Assembly: GCF_009754945.1 (NCBI RefSeq)
Contig: NZ_WPIN01000010.1
Coordinates: forward strand, 220,709-284,708
DNA: 64,000 nucleotides
From: Spirosoma arboris
GTDB lineage: Bacteria; Bacteroidota; Bacteroidia; Cytophagales; Spirosomataceae
Reading direction: 5' to 3'
Shown here one piece after another: positions 26,366 through 35,114 of the stretch. Position 1 is the first letter of the stretch, and each line of letters begins with the position of its first letter. The notes under the pieces are model-generated. The model made no database searches. It was not told where the DNA came from and saw nothing but the letters and a program-made list of their open reading frames with translations. The position numbers were made by a program, and so were the translations under genes.

Positions 26366-29300
26366 TTATTTCCCTGTGCTGAGTTTCGAGGCTTTTGCTT
26401 CATTCAATTCTTTAAGCAATTCGGTTACAGCCCGATCCAACTGCACATTTTTGTTGGTATAACTTTCGCCAATGGGACGCGCTACCTCAATATCGACCGG
26501 GCGAGGAGCTAATTCCATGTTTTTGCCAGTGTTGTCGGTAATCTTAATGAATGGCAAGCGTAAGTTCGATCCATCGATGAGCTGTGCGGCTGAGGTGTAA
26601 ATGATCCAGCCGCCTGTGGGTTCGCCCACAACTTTGCCCAGTTTGAGCGTCCGGTAGCCTTCCGTAAAATCTTCCGCATCTGAAAGCGAATGCTGGTTCG
26701 TGACCAGAATCGTGGGCCTTTCCAGCGCCCGCTGGCCTAACTGGGTTCGGGCAGGAGCCGATGGAAGTCCACGTGGTGTCATGGTCATATAGCCTTTGCG
26801 GGTGAATACGTCCAGTGCATATGCATTTACGAATCCACCATTGTTATTCCGAACATCGACCACTACGCCTTCACGAGCATGATTGTCGGCATCTAAATCA
26901 ATATTCAACTGAGCTAGCGACTCTGCCGACATATCGAATAAATGCACGTAGCCAAGCCGCCCATCGCTGGCTTTATTCACATAATCCCGTTGTTGTTGCA
27001 CCCATTGTTTGTAGAGTAGAACTTTTTCCGTTGCCAGGTTGACAGGACGTATAACCACTTCATGCGGTGGAGCAGTAGCCGACGATGCAATCATCAATGA
27101 AATCCGGTGATTGATCTGGTTTTCCAGTAATTGATCGAGGTTCGTACCCGCATTGATTTTTGTATCGTCAACACCAAGTAGATAATCACCTACTTTGATG
27201 GTACCCGCTATATCAGCAGGACTCAACGCAATCACTTCGGTAATCCGGAGTCGACCTGTACTTTCGTATTCTGTCCGGTCGAAGCGAAGCCCAATACGTC
27301 CCGTAGTTGTCTGAACAGACCCGGCTGGGGCCGAAATGCCAGAGTGAGACGCATTCAATTCGCCTAACATCAGGCTAATGAGCCGACGTAATTCATCGGG
27401 TGTACGGGCACCTGCTGCCAGTGGTTCGTATTCGGCTCGAATAGCTTTCCAATCGGCTCCGTGAAAGGTTGAGTCATAAAAGCCTTTGCTCTGAATATCC
27501 CATGCCTGGCGGAAAACCTGTATTTTCTCTTCGCTGAAATCAACGTCCATTTCTGTTGAAATACTCAACGGTTTGGGCTCCCGTCTGTCCAGTGCAATGG
27601 ATTGAATCCGCCCCTGTTCCAGGTAAAAAATCTCTTTGCCATCAGATGAGAATTGAACACCACTTTTGTTGCCGGGAGTTGACGTCAGCTGTCGCGCTAC
27701 ACTTTGCTCGCGCCCTAATTCATCTAGAGAATAGGTGTATAAATTCTGTTGGCCAGCTACAGTAGCGGTCAATAACAGAGTTTTACCATCCTTACTGATC
27801 GATTGTGCGTCAACATCGACCCCCACAGGCAACAGGCTCAGCCGTTGACGAATATCCTCGAAAACGATCTTTGTTGCTCCACCTTTGTCGGATTTGTCGG
27901 CCGTATCAGCACGTGCTGTAGTGTCTCGGGAAGCTGTCTTTGCGGTTGTCGTAGGGGCCGTCGCGGGCTTCAGCGTTTTCGGAATTTCCTCATTGAACAA
28001 GTCACGAAACTGATCTTCCCTGAATTTGGGAGAGCGAAGTACCAGATCAATTCGGGCAACCTGTGCCGTTTCAGTGCGCTGAGTAGTACTGAACAGAATA
28101 TACTTTCCGTCGGGGCTCCAGCTCAGATTCCCACCAAACGTATTGGCCAGAAAACTAATGGGTTTACTTTCTCCGCCAGCAGCGGGAACAACCGAAATGT
28201 TCCGAAAGGTTTTGGCCCCAAACGACGCAAAAGCGATCCATTTTCCATCTGGAGACCATACAATGGAACCCGAAGAGGCAAAAGGTGGGCGGCCCAGAAA
28301 ACCCTTTTTGAGGAGCTTCTCTTTCTTTGTTGCTATATCGAGTACGCGCAGTTCCTGTCCATTTCGAATGAACGCCAGCAATTTCCCATCGGGCGAAAAT
28401 ACGGGTGAGCTATCGTCGGTGAGGTCGTTGGTTAGTCGGGTTTCATCGCGGGTGCCAAAGTCATAACGGTAGAGATGAGCGACTCCATCGCGGCTGGACA
28501 AGTACACAAGACCCCGGCTGTTAGATGTCCAGACTGGTTGCGATTCATTAGCAGCCGTATGACTGATCCGGGTAGCATCGCCACCGTCTTTTGCCGAGGC
28601 TGCGAATACTTCACCATGTACTGTGAAAGCCACTTTCTTGCCATCGGGCGACAAGGCTAGTTCGCGGAATTGGCTGGCCTGTTTCAGATGTTCAACAGCA
28701 GGACTGGCCGCAACACCCCGAAGCCGGACTGAGATAGGCGTTGCCTGGCGGCTGGCAATATCGTATTTCCAGAGTCCGAAATCGCGTTCAAATACGATTG
28801 TCTTTCCATCGTACCCAATAGATGGCCAGACTACCCGTCCACTCGTAAACGTAGTCAGCATAGTTGGCTTTCCAGAAATGGGTTGCGACCACAGGTTTTG
28901 AATCTTGTTACGATCCGATACGTAGTAAATAGTTTTTCCATCCTGGCTCCACATGGGCCAAAGTTCTTTCGCTCCACTTTGGGTCACTTGCTCGTAGGCA
29001 GTTTCGGCTTTTTTTGTGTCAAGGTGATAAAGCCAGATTTCTGCTTCGTCAAGATGACTACGCCCTTTTCGCCACCATTGGTTAGAAGCAATTCCCCGCG
29101 CCGAAAAAGCCAGTGTTTTACCATCAGGTGAGGGCGCGCTATAAAATTCATTCGCGTAGCGATCAGCTGTAACGGGCATTGGAGTTCCGCCCGTAATGGC
29201 TACCCGGTAGATGTCGTTCATGCCGGAAATATCCCGGCTTGTCGATTGAAAATAGACCATTTTGCTATCGCGGGACCAGGCATTCAATACCTCGCTGCCA

Positions 29301-29653
29301 TCATCATACGTAAGCCGTTTAATTGTTCCGGTTTCTAAGGTGAGTAGGTAAATGTCGCCATTCCCCGTGCGAGATGAGGCAAAAGCCAGGTATTTCCCAT
29401 CGGGCGAATACAGCGGTCGCGACTCATTGTCTGGGTGCGATACGAGCAGACGGGCTTCGCCACCAGCGGTTGGTACGGTCCAGATATCGCCACCTGATAC
29501 AAATGCGACTTCTGCACCATCGGGTGAAAGACTGGGCTCAGCGTAGGCAAATCTGGGAGTTGGCGTAGCTGATTGGGTTTGCCCTAAGGAAGGCAACGAG
29601 ATGGCTGCCAGCAACAAACAACGGAGTAGTAAACGTGTTGACAAAGTGTGCAT
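26366..29653 (-). CDS. Tricorn-like S41 protease, exported
   Basis: The ~1095-residue protein starts at ATG 29653 with a signal peptide (LLLAAISLPSLGQ). Many PD40/WD40-like propeller blades with SPDGK motifs cover about residues 30-650. A PDZ-like region follows (~820-880), then the S41 domain with DVRNNNGGFVNA and TNQHSLSDAEDFTEGYRTLK, where the Ser of HSLSDAE is the likely nucleophile. The frame extends to 29740 but adds residues without a signal function. Tricorn releases short peptides from larger ones. It ends in a charged tail of EAKASK type. Confidence 0.9.
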   Translation of the reverse strand: MHTLSTRLLLRCLLLAAISLPSLGQTQSATPTPRFAYAEPSLSPDGAEVAFVSGGDIWTVPTAGGEARLLVSHPDNESRPLYSPDGKYLAFASSRTGNGDIYLLTLETGTIKRLTYDDGSEVLNAWSRDSKMVYFQSTSRDISGMNDIYRVAITGGTPMPVTADRYANEFYSAPSPDGKTLAFSARGIASNQWWRKGRSHLDEAEIWLYHLDTKKAETAYEQVTQSGAKELWPMWSQDGKTIYYVSDRNKIQNLWSQPISGKPTMLTTFTSGRVVWPSIGYDGKTIVFERDFGLWKYDIASRQATPISVRLRGVAASPAVEHLKQASQFRELALSPDGKKVAFTVHGEVFAASAKDGGDATRISHTAANESQPVWTSNSRGLVYLSSRDGVAHLYRYDFGTRDETRLTNDLTDDSSPVFSPDGKLLAFIRNGQELRVLDIATKKEKLLKKGFLGRPPFASSGSIVWSPDGKWIAFASFGAKTFRNISVVPAAGGESKPISFLANTFGGNLSWSPDGKYILFSTTQRTETAQVARIDLVLRSPKFREDQFRDLFNEEIPKTLKPATAPTTTAKTASRDTTARADTADKSDKGGATKIVFEDIRQRLSLLPVGVDVDAQSISKDGKTLLLTATVAGQQNLYTYSLDELGREQSVARQLTSTPGNKSGVQFSSDGKEIFYLEQGRIQSIALDRREPKPLSISTEMDVDFSEEKIQVFRQAWDIQSKGFYDSTFHGADWKAIRAEYEPLAAGARTPDELRRLISLMLGELNASHSGISAPAGSVQTTTGRIGLRFDRTEYESTGRLRITEVIALSPADIAGTIKVGDYLLGVDDTKINAGTNLDQLLENQINHRISLMIASSATAPPHEVVIRPVNLATEKVLLYKQWVQQQRDYVNKASDGRLGYVHLFDMSAESLAQLNIDLDADNHAREGVVVDVRNNNGGFVNAYALDVFTRKGYMTMTPRGLPSAPARTQLGQRALERPTILVTNQHSLSDAEDFTEGYRTLKLGKVVGEPTGGWIIYTSAAQLIDGSNLRLPFIKITDNTGKNMELAPRPVDIEVARPIGESYTNKNVQLDRAVTELLKELNEAKASKLSTGK

Positions 29654-29755
29654 TGGGTAAAGAGGATTTATTTTCAGGTTATTCTCGTTTTCGTTAAAAT
29701 TTGTGTGACAGAAAACGCAGATAGCCAACGCAAATGGCATCTAAATTTAAACATT

Positions 29756-30250
29756 ATGCCTGATTCTCCCTATACCATTCCTGCTCAAACCCGCATCGGT
29801 CACGTTCACCTGAAAGTTGCCGATCTAGACCGGGCATTGGCGTTTTACCGAGACCTGTTGGGGTTTTCATTAATTACAATGTACGGTAAGGAGGCTGCCT
29901 TTATTTCGGCAGGAGGGTACCATCACCACATTGGCTTGAATACATGGTATAGTAAAGACGCACCACCGGCGCCCAAACGTTCTGCAGGTCTTTTTCATAC
30001 CGCAATTCTGTATCCTACCCGCCGGGATCTGGCAGTAGCATTACAGCGGCTTGTCGACGCGAAGTATCCCATTACGGGCGCGTCGGATCATGGTGTGTCA
30101 GAAGCTATCTATCTCAATGATCCCGACCAGAATGGCGTTGAATTATATTGGGATCGCCCACAAGACCAATGGCCGCATAAACCAGATGGCTCTATCGAGA
30201 TGTACACGCACCCATTGAACCTGGAGGGATTGTTGGCTGAGCTAGGATAG
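29756..30250 (+). CDS. VOC family (glyoxalase/extradiol dioxygenase-like) protein
   Basis: The 164-residue protein starts at ATG 29756 (the frame is open from 29648 but the earlier part is unconserved). It has the VOC fold opening IGHVHLKVADLDRALAFYRDLLGF and, later, HHIGLNTW and NGVELYWDRP, which supply the usual metal ligands His and Glu. Extradiol dioxygenases and glyoxalases share this shape; catechol-2,3-dioxygenase-like proteins of similar length are a common call. The substrate is unknown. The next gene converges, 16 bp away. Confidence 0.85.
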   Translation: MPDSPYTIPAQTRIGHVHLKVADLDRALAFYRDLLGFSLITMYGKEAAFISAGGYHHHIGLNTWYSKDAPPAPKRSAGLFHTAILYPTRRDLAVALQRLVDAKYPITGASDHGVSEAIYLNDPDQNGVELYWDRPQDQWPHKPDGSIEMYTHPLNLEGLLAELG

Positions 30251-30265
30251 ACAGCGCAACGAATT

Positions 30266-31111
30266 TCATCGAAGTAAAGCTGAAGGCAATTGATTGATGC
30301 CCTGGATTTGAATGTTCCGGTAAAACACTTCAGCACCCTCTGATTGTAACTGAATTTTTCCTTTGGTGAGTGGCTCAACCTGCCCATTAACCAGATGGCG
30401 AGTGTGTGTCAATACCAGATTTACTTTGCCATTCATGACGTGCAGGCAAGTATCACCGAAACAGTACAATTCCAGCACATTCCATTGGCCGGACGGTTTT
30501 TCATTATCTGGATTTTTAAGGCATGATCGACCAACAGGCGTTTTGTCCTGAAACGTTATCGGTGCAGCGCCCGGCTCATACATGTAGGTCCCTTTATCAG
30601 TTTTACGGGCTGAAATGTCGGTCAGGACATTCATGACGCCCCAGTAGTCCCCACAATCGCCTTCCTGTACCTGTAACTCGAAGGATTCCATCCAGAGCAT
30701 AGGCGTTCCATGAGGGCCAACACTATGGTAAAGTAGTCCACTATCGCGGGGTTTGTCGAGTTTGGGGGGCCATTTTTGCGTTCCCCATTTAAATTCCATC
30801 TTAAGGTGGTAATTCTCAAAATCAGCCAGCGTATTAATACCACCAAACGTTTCTCCTGAAATACGCAGGGCAGGTTTTCCGTCTACGGTTACTACAGAAA
30901 AAACATGATTAGGGTCGTTGTTTAGGCCAATCGGAGGTGTTTTATCGCTTTGATTGTCTTTTGCATAGGGCTTATCCAGGTAGGTTTCCCAACCACTTAG
31001 ATTTTTGCCATTGAAGAGGGTCTGCCACTTGCTCACGCCTTGGGCGGGTTGCGCACGAAGCGAAATGAGAGAAACCAGACTAAGGCATACTGGTAAGAAA
31101 AGGAATTTCAT
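30266..31111 (-). CDS. Exported DUF1080 protein (3-keto-disaccharide hydrolase family)
   Basis: The 281-residue protein has a signal peptide (MKFLFLPVCLSLVSLISLRAQ) and one DUF1080 (concanavalin-like) domain: WQTLFNGKNLSGWETYL at the start, HLKMEFKWGTQKWPP in the middle and GQWNVLELYCFGDTCLHVMNGK at the end. This family is now linked to hydrolysis of 3-keto-glycosides. It follows a second DUF1080 gene and a lactonase gene on the same strand, but a strong hairpin separates it from the nearer one. The ATG at 31111 fits the signal peptide; the open frame upstream to 31174 is discarded. Confidence 0.88.
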   Translation of the reverse strand: MKFLFLPVCLSLVSLISLRAQPAQGVSKWQTLFNGKNLSGWETYLDKPYAKDNQSDKTPPIGLNNDPNHVFSVVTVDGKPALRISGETFGGINTLADFENYHLKMEFKWGTQKWPPKLDKPRDSGLLYHSVGPHGTPMLWMESFELQVQEGDCGDYWGVMNVLTDISARKTDKGTYMYEPGAAPITFQDKTPVGRSCLKNPDNEKPSGQWNVLELYCFGDTCLHVMNGKVNLVLTHTRHLVNGQVEPLTKGKIQLQSEGAEVFYRNIQIQGINQLPSALLR

Positions 31112-31157
31112 TGGAGGTAAGGATTTGGGGCTGTAAAAGAGGATTACGAAACGCTTT

Positions 31158-31203
31158 AAAACTAAAAATGCCATAACTGTTGAGCTATGGCATTTTTAGT
31201 TTT
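31158..31203. terminator. Bidirectional terminator between two DUF1080 genes
   Basis: A perfect 18-bp stem (31158-31175 with 31186-31203), 10-base loop, flanked by A and T runs on the arms themselves. The right arm overlaps the stop region of the 31202-31798 gene. Confidence 0.85.
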
Positions 31204-31798
31204 ACAATTCCTGCAATTTCATATTCCTCCAGCGGACTTTAATTCCTCCGCCATCGTGTATTTGCAGGGCGATGGAGCCTTCGCCTTTACCAATTTTTTC
31301 GTCTGTTAAATCAACCATTTGTGTACCGTTCAGGAATGTCTGAACGTGATCGCCCTCTACGCGAATACGAAGCTTGTTCCACTCACCGGGTTTCAGAATG
31401 TTTTCTTTTTCATCGGGGATCTGAACGAGCCAGTTACGTCCATATGATTCATAAATACCACCCGTGTCATGGTTCGGTGGAGCTACTTCTACCTGCCAGC
31501 CACTAACTTTGGTCCCTTCGACAGTGGATCGGAAAAAGACACCACTGTTACCATTGGCTTCCTGCTTGAATTCCAGCGTTAGGTCGAAGTTTTTGTAGAA
31601 TTTTTCGGTTGCTAAATAACCGTACTTCTTATCAGGGCCACTTTCGCAGATGAGTTCTCCGTTATCGACATACCATTTTTCAGTGCCGTAAATTTTCCAG
31701 CCGGTTAAGTCCTTACCATTAAACAGTTTAATGGTTTTGGTTGGTGCGGCCATAATAAATAGCATGAGGACCAGCCCGAGAGAGAGTAATTTAGTCAT
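31202..31798 (-). CDS. Exported DUF1080 protein (short, second copy)
   Basis: The 198-residue protein has a signal peptide (1-20) and a DUF1080 domain with IKLFNGKDLTGWKIYGTEKW, FDLTLEFKQEANGNSGVFFRS and the RVEGDHVQTFLNGTQMVDLTDE segment. It shares the fold, but is only weakly alike, with its neighbour, consistent with old divergence rather than recent duplication. It lies 18 bp downstream of the lactonase gene and is likely its operon partner; the pair suggests sugar or keto-sugar turnover in the periplasm. Confidence 0.88.
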   Translation of the reverse strand: MTKLLSLGLVLMLFIMAAPTKTIKLFNGKDLTGWKIYGTEKWYVDNGELICESGPDKKYGYLATEKFYKNFDLTLEFKQEANGNSGVFFRSTVEGTKVSGWQVEVAPPNHDTGGIYESYGRNWLVQIPDEKENILKPGEWNKLRIRVEGDHVQTFLNGTQMVDLTDEKIGKGEGSIALQIHDGGGIKVRWRNMKLQEL

Positions 31799-31816
31799 AA
31801 GGAATAGAGATACAGT

Positions 31817-32944
31817 TTAGTGAGAACTTGCCATGAGAACACAAACGGGAGCAGGTACTTTCACCGACTGACCGGTGTAGGTTAGTTTTCCCGTTTTCTG
31901 ATCGCGCTTAAAAATCGTAATATTATCAGAATCCTGATGCGCCACGAACACAAATTCGCCTTTAGGATCGATCAGGAAGTTGCGGGGTGTTTTTCCTTCT
32001 GTCGGCTGATCGCCCACTTTAGTCAGTTTGCCATCGTTACCAATAGCAAAAATAGTCAACGCATTATAACCCCGATTTGATTGATATAGAAACTTGCCCG
32101 ACGGATCAATGTGAATATCGGCACTGGTATTTTGACCAGTGAAATCGGCGGGTAGTGTTTTAACATTGTCCTCAAGCATCGTTAGGGCACCCGTTTGAGG
32201 ATTACGGGAAAAGACAGCTACAGATGAGGTCATTTCTTCGACTAAATAAGCATATTTCCCATTAGGATGAAAGGTGAAATGGCGTGGCCCAGAACCTGGT
32301 TTCACCGTTGCATAGGGTGTTGAAGCTGGTTTTATCTTGCTGGCCTTAACATCGATATCGTATATATTTAGTTTATCGATGCCCAGATCAGCTACGTATA
32401 CAAATCGATTGTCGGGAGCTAGTGTTGCCGAGTGAACGTGTGCTTTTTCCTGCCGTTGGGTGTTTGGGCCGGTACCTTCATCCTGAACACTGTCTGTTGC
32501 TTCGCCCAGCGTGCCATCTGCTTTAATAGGAAGTACGGCTAAACTGCCTCCGCCATAGTTGGAAACAAAGGCGGTTTTGCCCGTTTGGTCAACACTAACG
32601 TGACAAGGGCCCGCGCCGAGCGAAGACTGGCCATTCAAAAAAGTTAATTTACCGGTTGCCCGATCTATGGTGTAAGCACTAACACCACCTTCCGTTTTTG
32701 CGGCCCCTTCATTTACTGAGTAAAGATACTTACCCGACGGATGTATGGCCAGAAACGATGGACTTTTAGCATTAGAGACCGATTGGATCGGTTGCATAGT
32801 ACCTGTTTTTCGGTCAAACTCAAATACATAGATACCTTCGCTACCTCGGAGAGAATAGGTTCCGATATACATAATCTCTTTGGCTGACTGAGCTTGTGCA
32901 GTCAGGCTTATACCAATCAAAACAATGCTTAATAGCTTATTCAT
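31817..32944 (-). CDS. Lactonase family beta-propeller protein (6-phosphogluconolactonase-like)
   Basis: The 375-residue protein has a signal peptide (1-20, LTAQAQ) and a seven-bladed beta-propeller of the YbhE/Pgl type: YIGTYSLRGSEGIYVFEFDRKT, SNAKSPSFLAIHPSGKYLYSVNE, NYGGGSLAVLP, GPRHFTFHPNGKYAYLVEEM and PRNFLIDPKGEFVFVAHQDSD in parts. YbhE hydrolyses 6-phosphogluconolactone; an exported copy next to DUF1080 genes more likely handles other sugar lactones. The reaction is inferred by family. Confidence 0.9.
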   Translation of the reverse strand: MNKLLSIVLIGISLTAQAQSAKEIMYIGTYSLRGSEGIYVFEFDRKTGTMQPIQSVSNAKSPSFLAIHPSGKYLYSVNEGAAKTEGGVSAYTIDRATGKLTFLNGQSSLGAGPCHVSVDQTGKTAFVSNYGGGSLAVLPIKADGTLGEATDSVQDEGTGPNTQRQEKAHVHSATLAPDNRFVYVADLGIDKLNIYDIDVKASKIKPASTPYATVKPGSGPRHFTFHPNGKYAYLVEEMTSSVAVFSRNPQTGALTMLEDNVKTLPADFTGQNTSADIHIDPSGKFLYQSNRGYNALTIFAIGNDGKLTKVGDQPTEGKTPRNFLIDPKGEFVFVAHQDSDNITIFKRDQKTGKLTYTGQSVKVPAPVCVLMASSH

Positions 32945-33106
32945 AAAAACAATGATGAGTCAAATTAATAAGTGAGAAGCTGCTTTAAACTACCGATGTC
33001 ATTTCGCTCATTCTACAGAATCCACTATTTTATTAAGTTCTAATCAATTTCTAAGTGAATTCTAAGGAAATAATGCAATCATAATTGCTTTACATGAATA
33101 ATGCTG

Positions 33107-33138
33107 TTGAAACGAATAACCAGAATCTTGTACTTTTG
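33107..33138 (+). promoter_or_regulatory. Promoter of the OmpA-like lipoprotein gene
   Basis: TACTTTTG at 33131-33138 is an exact TAnnTTTG box, with TTGA at 33107-33110 20 bp earlier as the -33 element. The expected transcript has a 5' leader of about 75 bases. Confidence 0.6.
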
Positions 33139-33219
33139 CAGAATGATTCACTCTAGTTTGAGTATATATCGTTTATAACCTAACTTTTTCGTTACCCGTT
33201 ACTATTCTTCTCTATCAGT

Positions 33220-34104
33220 ATGAAACGAGTTTTGATTGTTATTGCTGCTGTAACTATGCTGGCTTCCTGCAATAGTAAGAAGCGGCTGGCTGAAATTAAA
33301 TCCCTACAAGACGCTCGCGACAAGGCGGTTGCCTCGCTGAACGATTGTGACCAACGCACGACTGCCCTGAAAACACAATTGGCAGCCAAAGACACCGATC
33401 TACAAGGCAAAGACAAGCAGGTAGCTGATTTGCAATCGCAGATCGACTATCTTAAAAAGACGAATACGAACCTCCTTGATCGGATGTCAGATTTGTCGAT
33501 TGTAAGTAAGTCGGGTGCCGAAAGTATTAAGAAATCGCTTGAAACGCTGAACGAGCAAACCAAGTACACCAATAACCTAAATTCGTCTATTCAACGGAAA
33601 GATTCGATGAATTTGGCGCTGGTTATGAGCCTGAAACGATCGCTGGACGATATCAACGATCAGGACGTACAGGTTGAGGTGAAAAAAGGTGTAGTTTATG
33701 TGTCTCTTTCAGATAAGCTCCTGTTCAAATCGGGTAGCTATGAAGTCCTGCCAGCCGCTGAAACCGTTCTGGGTAAAGTGGCTAAGGTTGTGAACGATCA
33801 CAAAGAGCTTGATATTCTGGTAGAAGGCCATACAGATGTTGTCCCTATCGCGACATCGGCTATTAAAGACAACTGGGATTTGAGCGCATTACGGGCTACG
33901 TCTGTTGTTCGGACGTTGCAAAAGAAATTTAGCGTAGCTCCTGAGCGTATGACTGCTGGTGGTCGTTCAGAATTCGCACCGAAGGATGATAACACCACCG
34001 ATGCTGGTCGTCAACAGAATCGCCGGACGGAAATCATTATTACCCCAAAACTGGATCAGTTCTTCAACTTATTGTCGAGCGGTCAGGCTGGCGGAAGTAA
34101 GTAA
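33220..34104 (+). CDS. OmpA family lipoprotein with coiled coil
   Basis: The 294-residue protein begins with a lipobox (TMLASC, Cys17). Residues ~20-95 are a charged coiled coil, and ~165-285 form the OmpA/MotB peptidoglycan-binding domain: LLFKSGSYEVLP, VEGHTDVVPI, NWDLSALRATSVV and GRQQNRRTEIIITP. It would tie the outer membrane to the cell wall. It has its own promoter and ends in a 60-bp perfect palindrome terminator, so it is monocistronic. Confidence 0.92.
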   Translation: MKRVLIVIAAVTMLASCNSKKRLAEIKSLQDARDKAVASLNDCDQRTTALKTQLAAKDTDLQGKDKQVADLQSQIDYLKKTNTNLLDRMSDLSIVSKSGAESIKKSLETLNEQTKYTNNLNSSIQRKDSMNLALVMSLKRSLDDINDQDVQVEVKKGVVYVSLSDKLLFKSGSYEVLPAAETVLGKVAKVVNDHKELDILVEGHTDVVPIATSAIKDNWDLSALRATSVVRTLQKKFSVAPERMTAGGRSEFAPKDDNTTDAGRQQNRRTEIIITPKLDQFFNLLSSGQAGGSK

Positions 34105-34115
34105 GAATCCTGTTG

Positions 34116-34175
34116 AATCAATGGCATAAAAAAGACCGAACCTTCGAAGGTTCGGTCTTTTTTATGCCATTGATT
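34116..34175. terminator. 60-bp perfect palindromic terminator
   Basis: Bases 34116-34175 are a perfect palindrome with no separate loop; the GC-rich GACCGAACC core is followed by TTTTTT on each strand. It stands between the OmpA-like gene (stop 34104) and lspA (stop 34188), serving both. Confidence 0.92.
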
Positions 34176-34187
34176 TATAAAATCTAT

Positions 34188-34970
34188 CTATTCAGAATGC
34201 TTTTCCTCATCTGGTAATACGGATTCAGGCGTCTCCTGCTGACTTTCATCTGTTGGTGATTCATCTTCACCTTGAACAGATTGGGGCTCCTGAACACTCT
34301 GATCATTGTTGATAAGTTCCTCTGCTGGCAATACCGACGCTTCAACCGGATCTGGCCCAGAAATCGGAAGCATGCTATCTTCAACATGCTGATCGCCGAA
34401 GAATCGACGTTGAAAAAACAGAATAATGCAGACACCTATAAAAATACAGGAATCGGCTACGTTAAAAATAGGAGTTGAGTAATACTGGCCTCCCCAAACA
34501 GGTACCCAATCGGGAATAAATCCCTCCCAAACATCCACAAAAATCATGTCGATTACTTGGCCATGAAACCAGGGAGTAGGCGAACCATATGGCGCGTTAT
34601 TCAGAAAAACACCATAGAATGTGCTGTCAATAACATTGCCAACAGCTCCGGCAAGAATCATGGCCATGGCCCATAAGAGCCCATTAGGTGCACCCCGATG
34701 CGCTAAATTCACGAGATAATAGCCAATGCCAACCATGGCAAACAAGCGAAATATGCTCAACAACAATTTGCCGTACTCATGGCCTAACTGCATCCCGAAC
34801 GCCATGCCAGGGTTAAGTACGTAGTGTAGCTTGAGCCAATCGCCAACGAGTTTAACCTGACCCACAAAGCCGGGGGCCATATAGTGATGCACAGCCAATT
34901 TTACCCCCTGATCAAGTGCAATCAAGATAAGCGTTAGCAGAAAAAATTTAAAGGGACTTTTCTGAATCAT
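34188..34970 (-). CDS. lspA: Lipoprotein signal peptidase with long acidic C-terminal tail
   Basis: LspA removes the signal peptide from lipid-modified prolipoproteins in the inner membrane. The core has four hydrophobic segments and the two Asp active-site motifs: AGAVGNVIDSTFYG and FNVADSCIFIG. I start at the ATG 34970; the open frame only extends to a GTG at 34988. After the last membrane segment the protein carries about 65 extra, strongly acidic residues (PVEASVLPAEELINNDQ, then repeated QSVQ and EDE stretches) that normal LspA (about 160-170 residues) lacks. Its role is unknown. Total length is 260. Confidence 0.93.
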   Translation of the reverse strand: MIQKSPFKFFLLTLILIALDQGVKLAVHHYMAPGFVGQVKLVGDWLKLHYVLNPGMAFGMQLGHEYGKLLLSIFRLFAMVGIGYYLVNLAHRGAPNGLLWAMAMILAGAVGNVIDSTFYGVFLNNAPYGSPTPWFHGQVIDMIFVDVWEGFIPDWVPVWGGQYYSTPIFNVADSCIFIGVCIILFFQRRFFGDQHVEDSMLPISGPDPVEASVLPAEELINNDQSVQEPQSVQGEDESPTDESQQETPESVLPDEEKHSE

Positions 34971-35114
34971 AGTAAAAAAAGGTGGCACAGCATGGCTCGG
35001 GTTGCCCGGCTTGCTGTGCCAGTCATTAAATGCTTGTCAAAGGTTGTCATTGATAATCAACTATAGTCAGGCTTTGAGGACAACTCTTAACTATACTTGA
35101 CCATGATTGACCAC

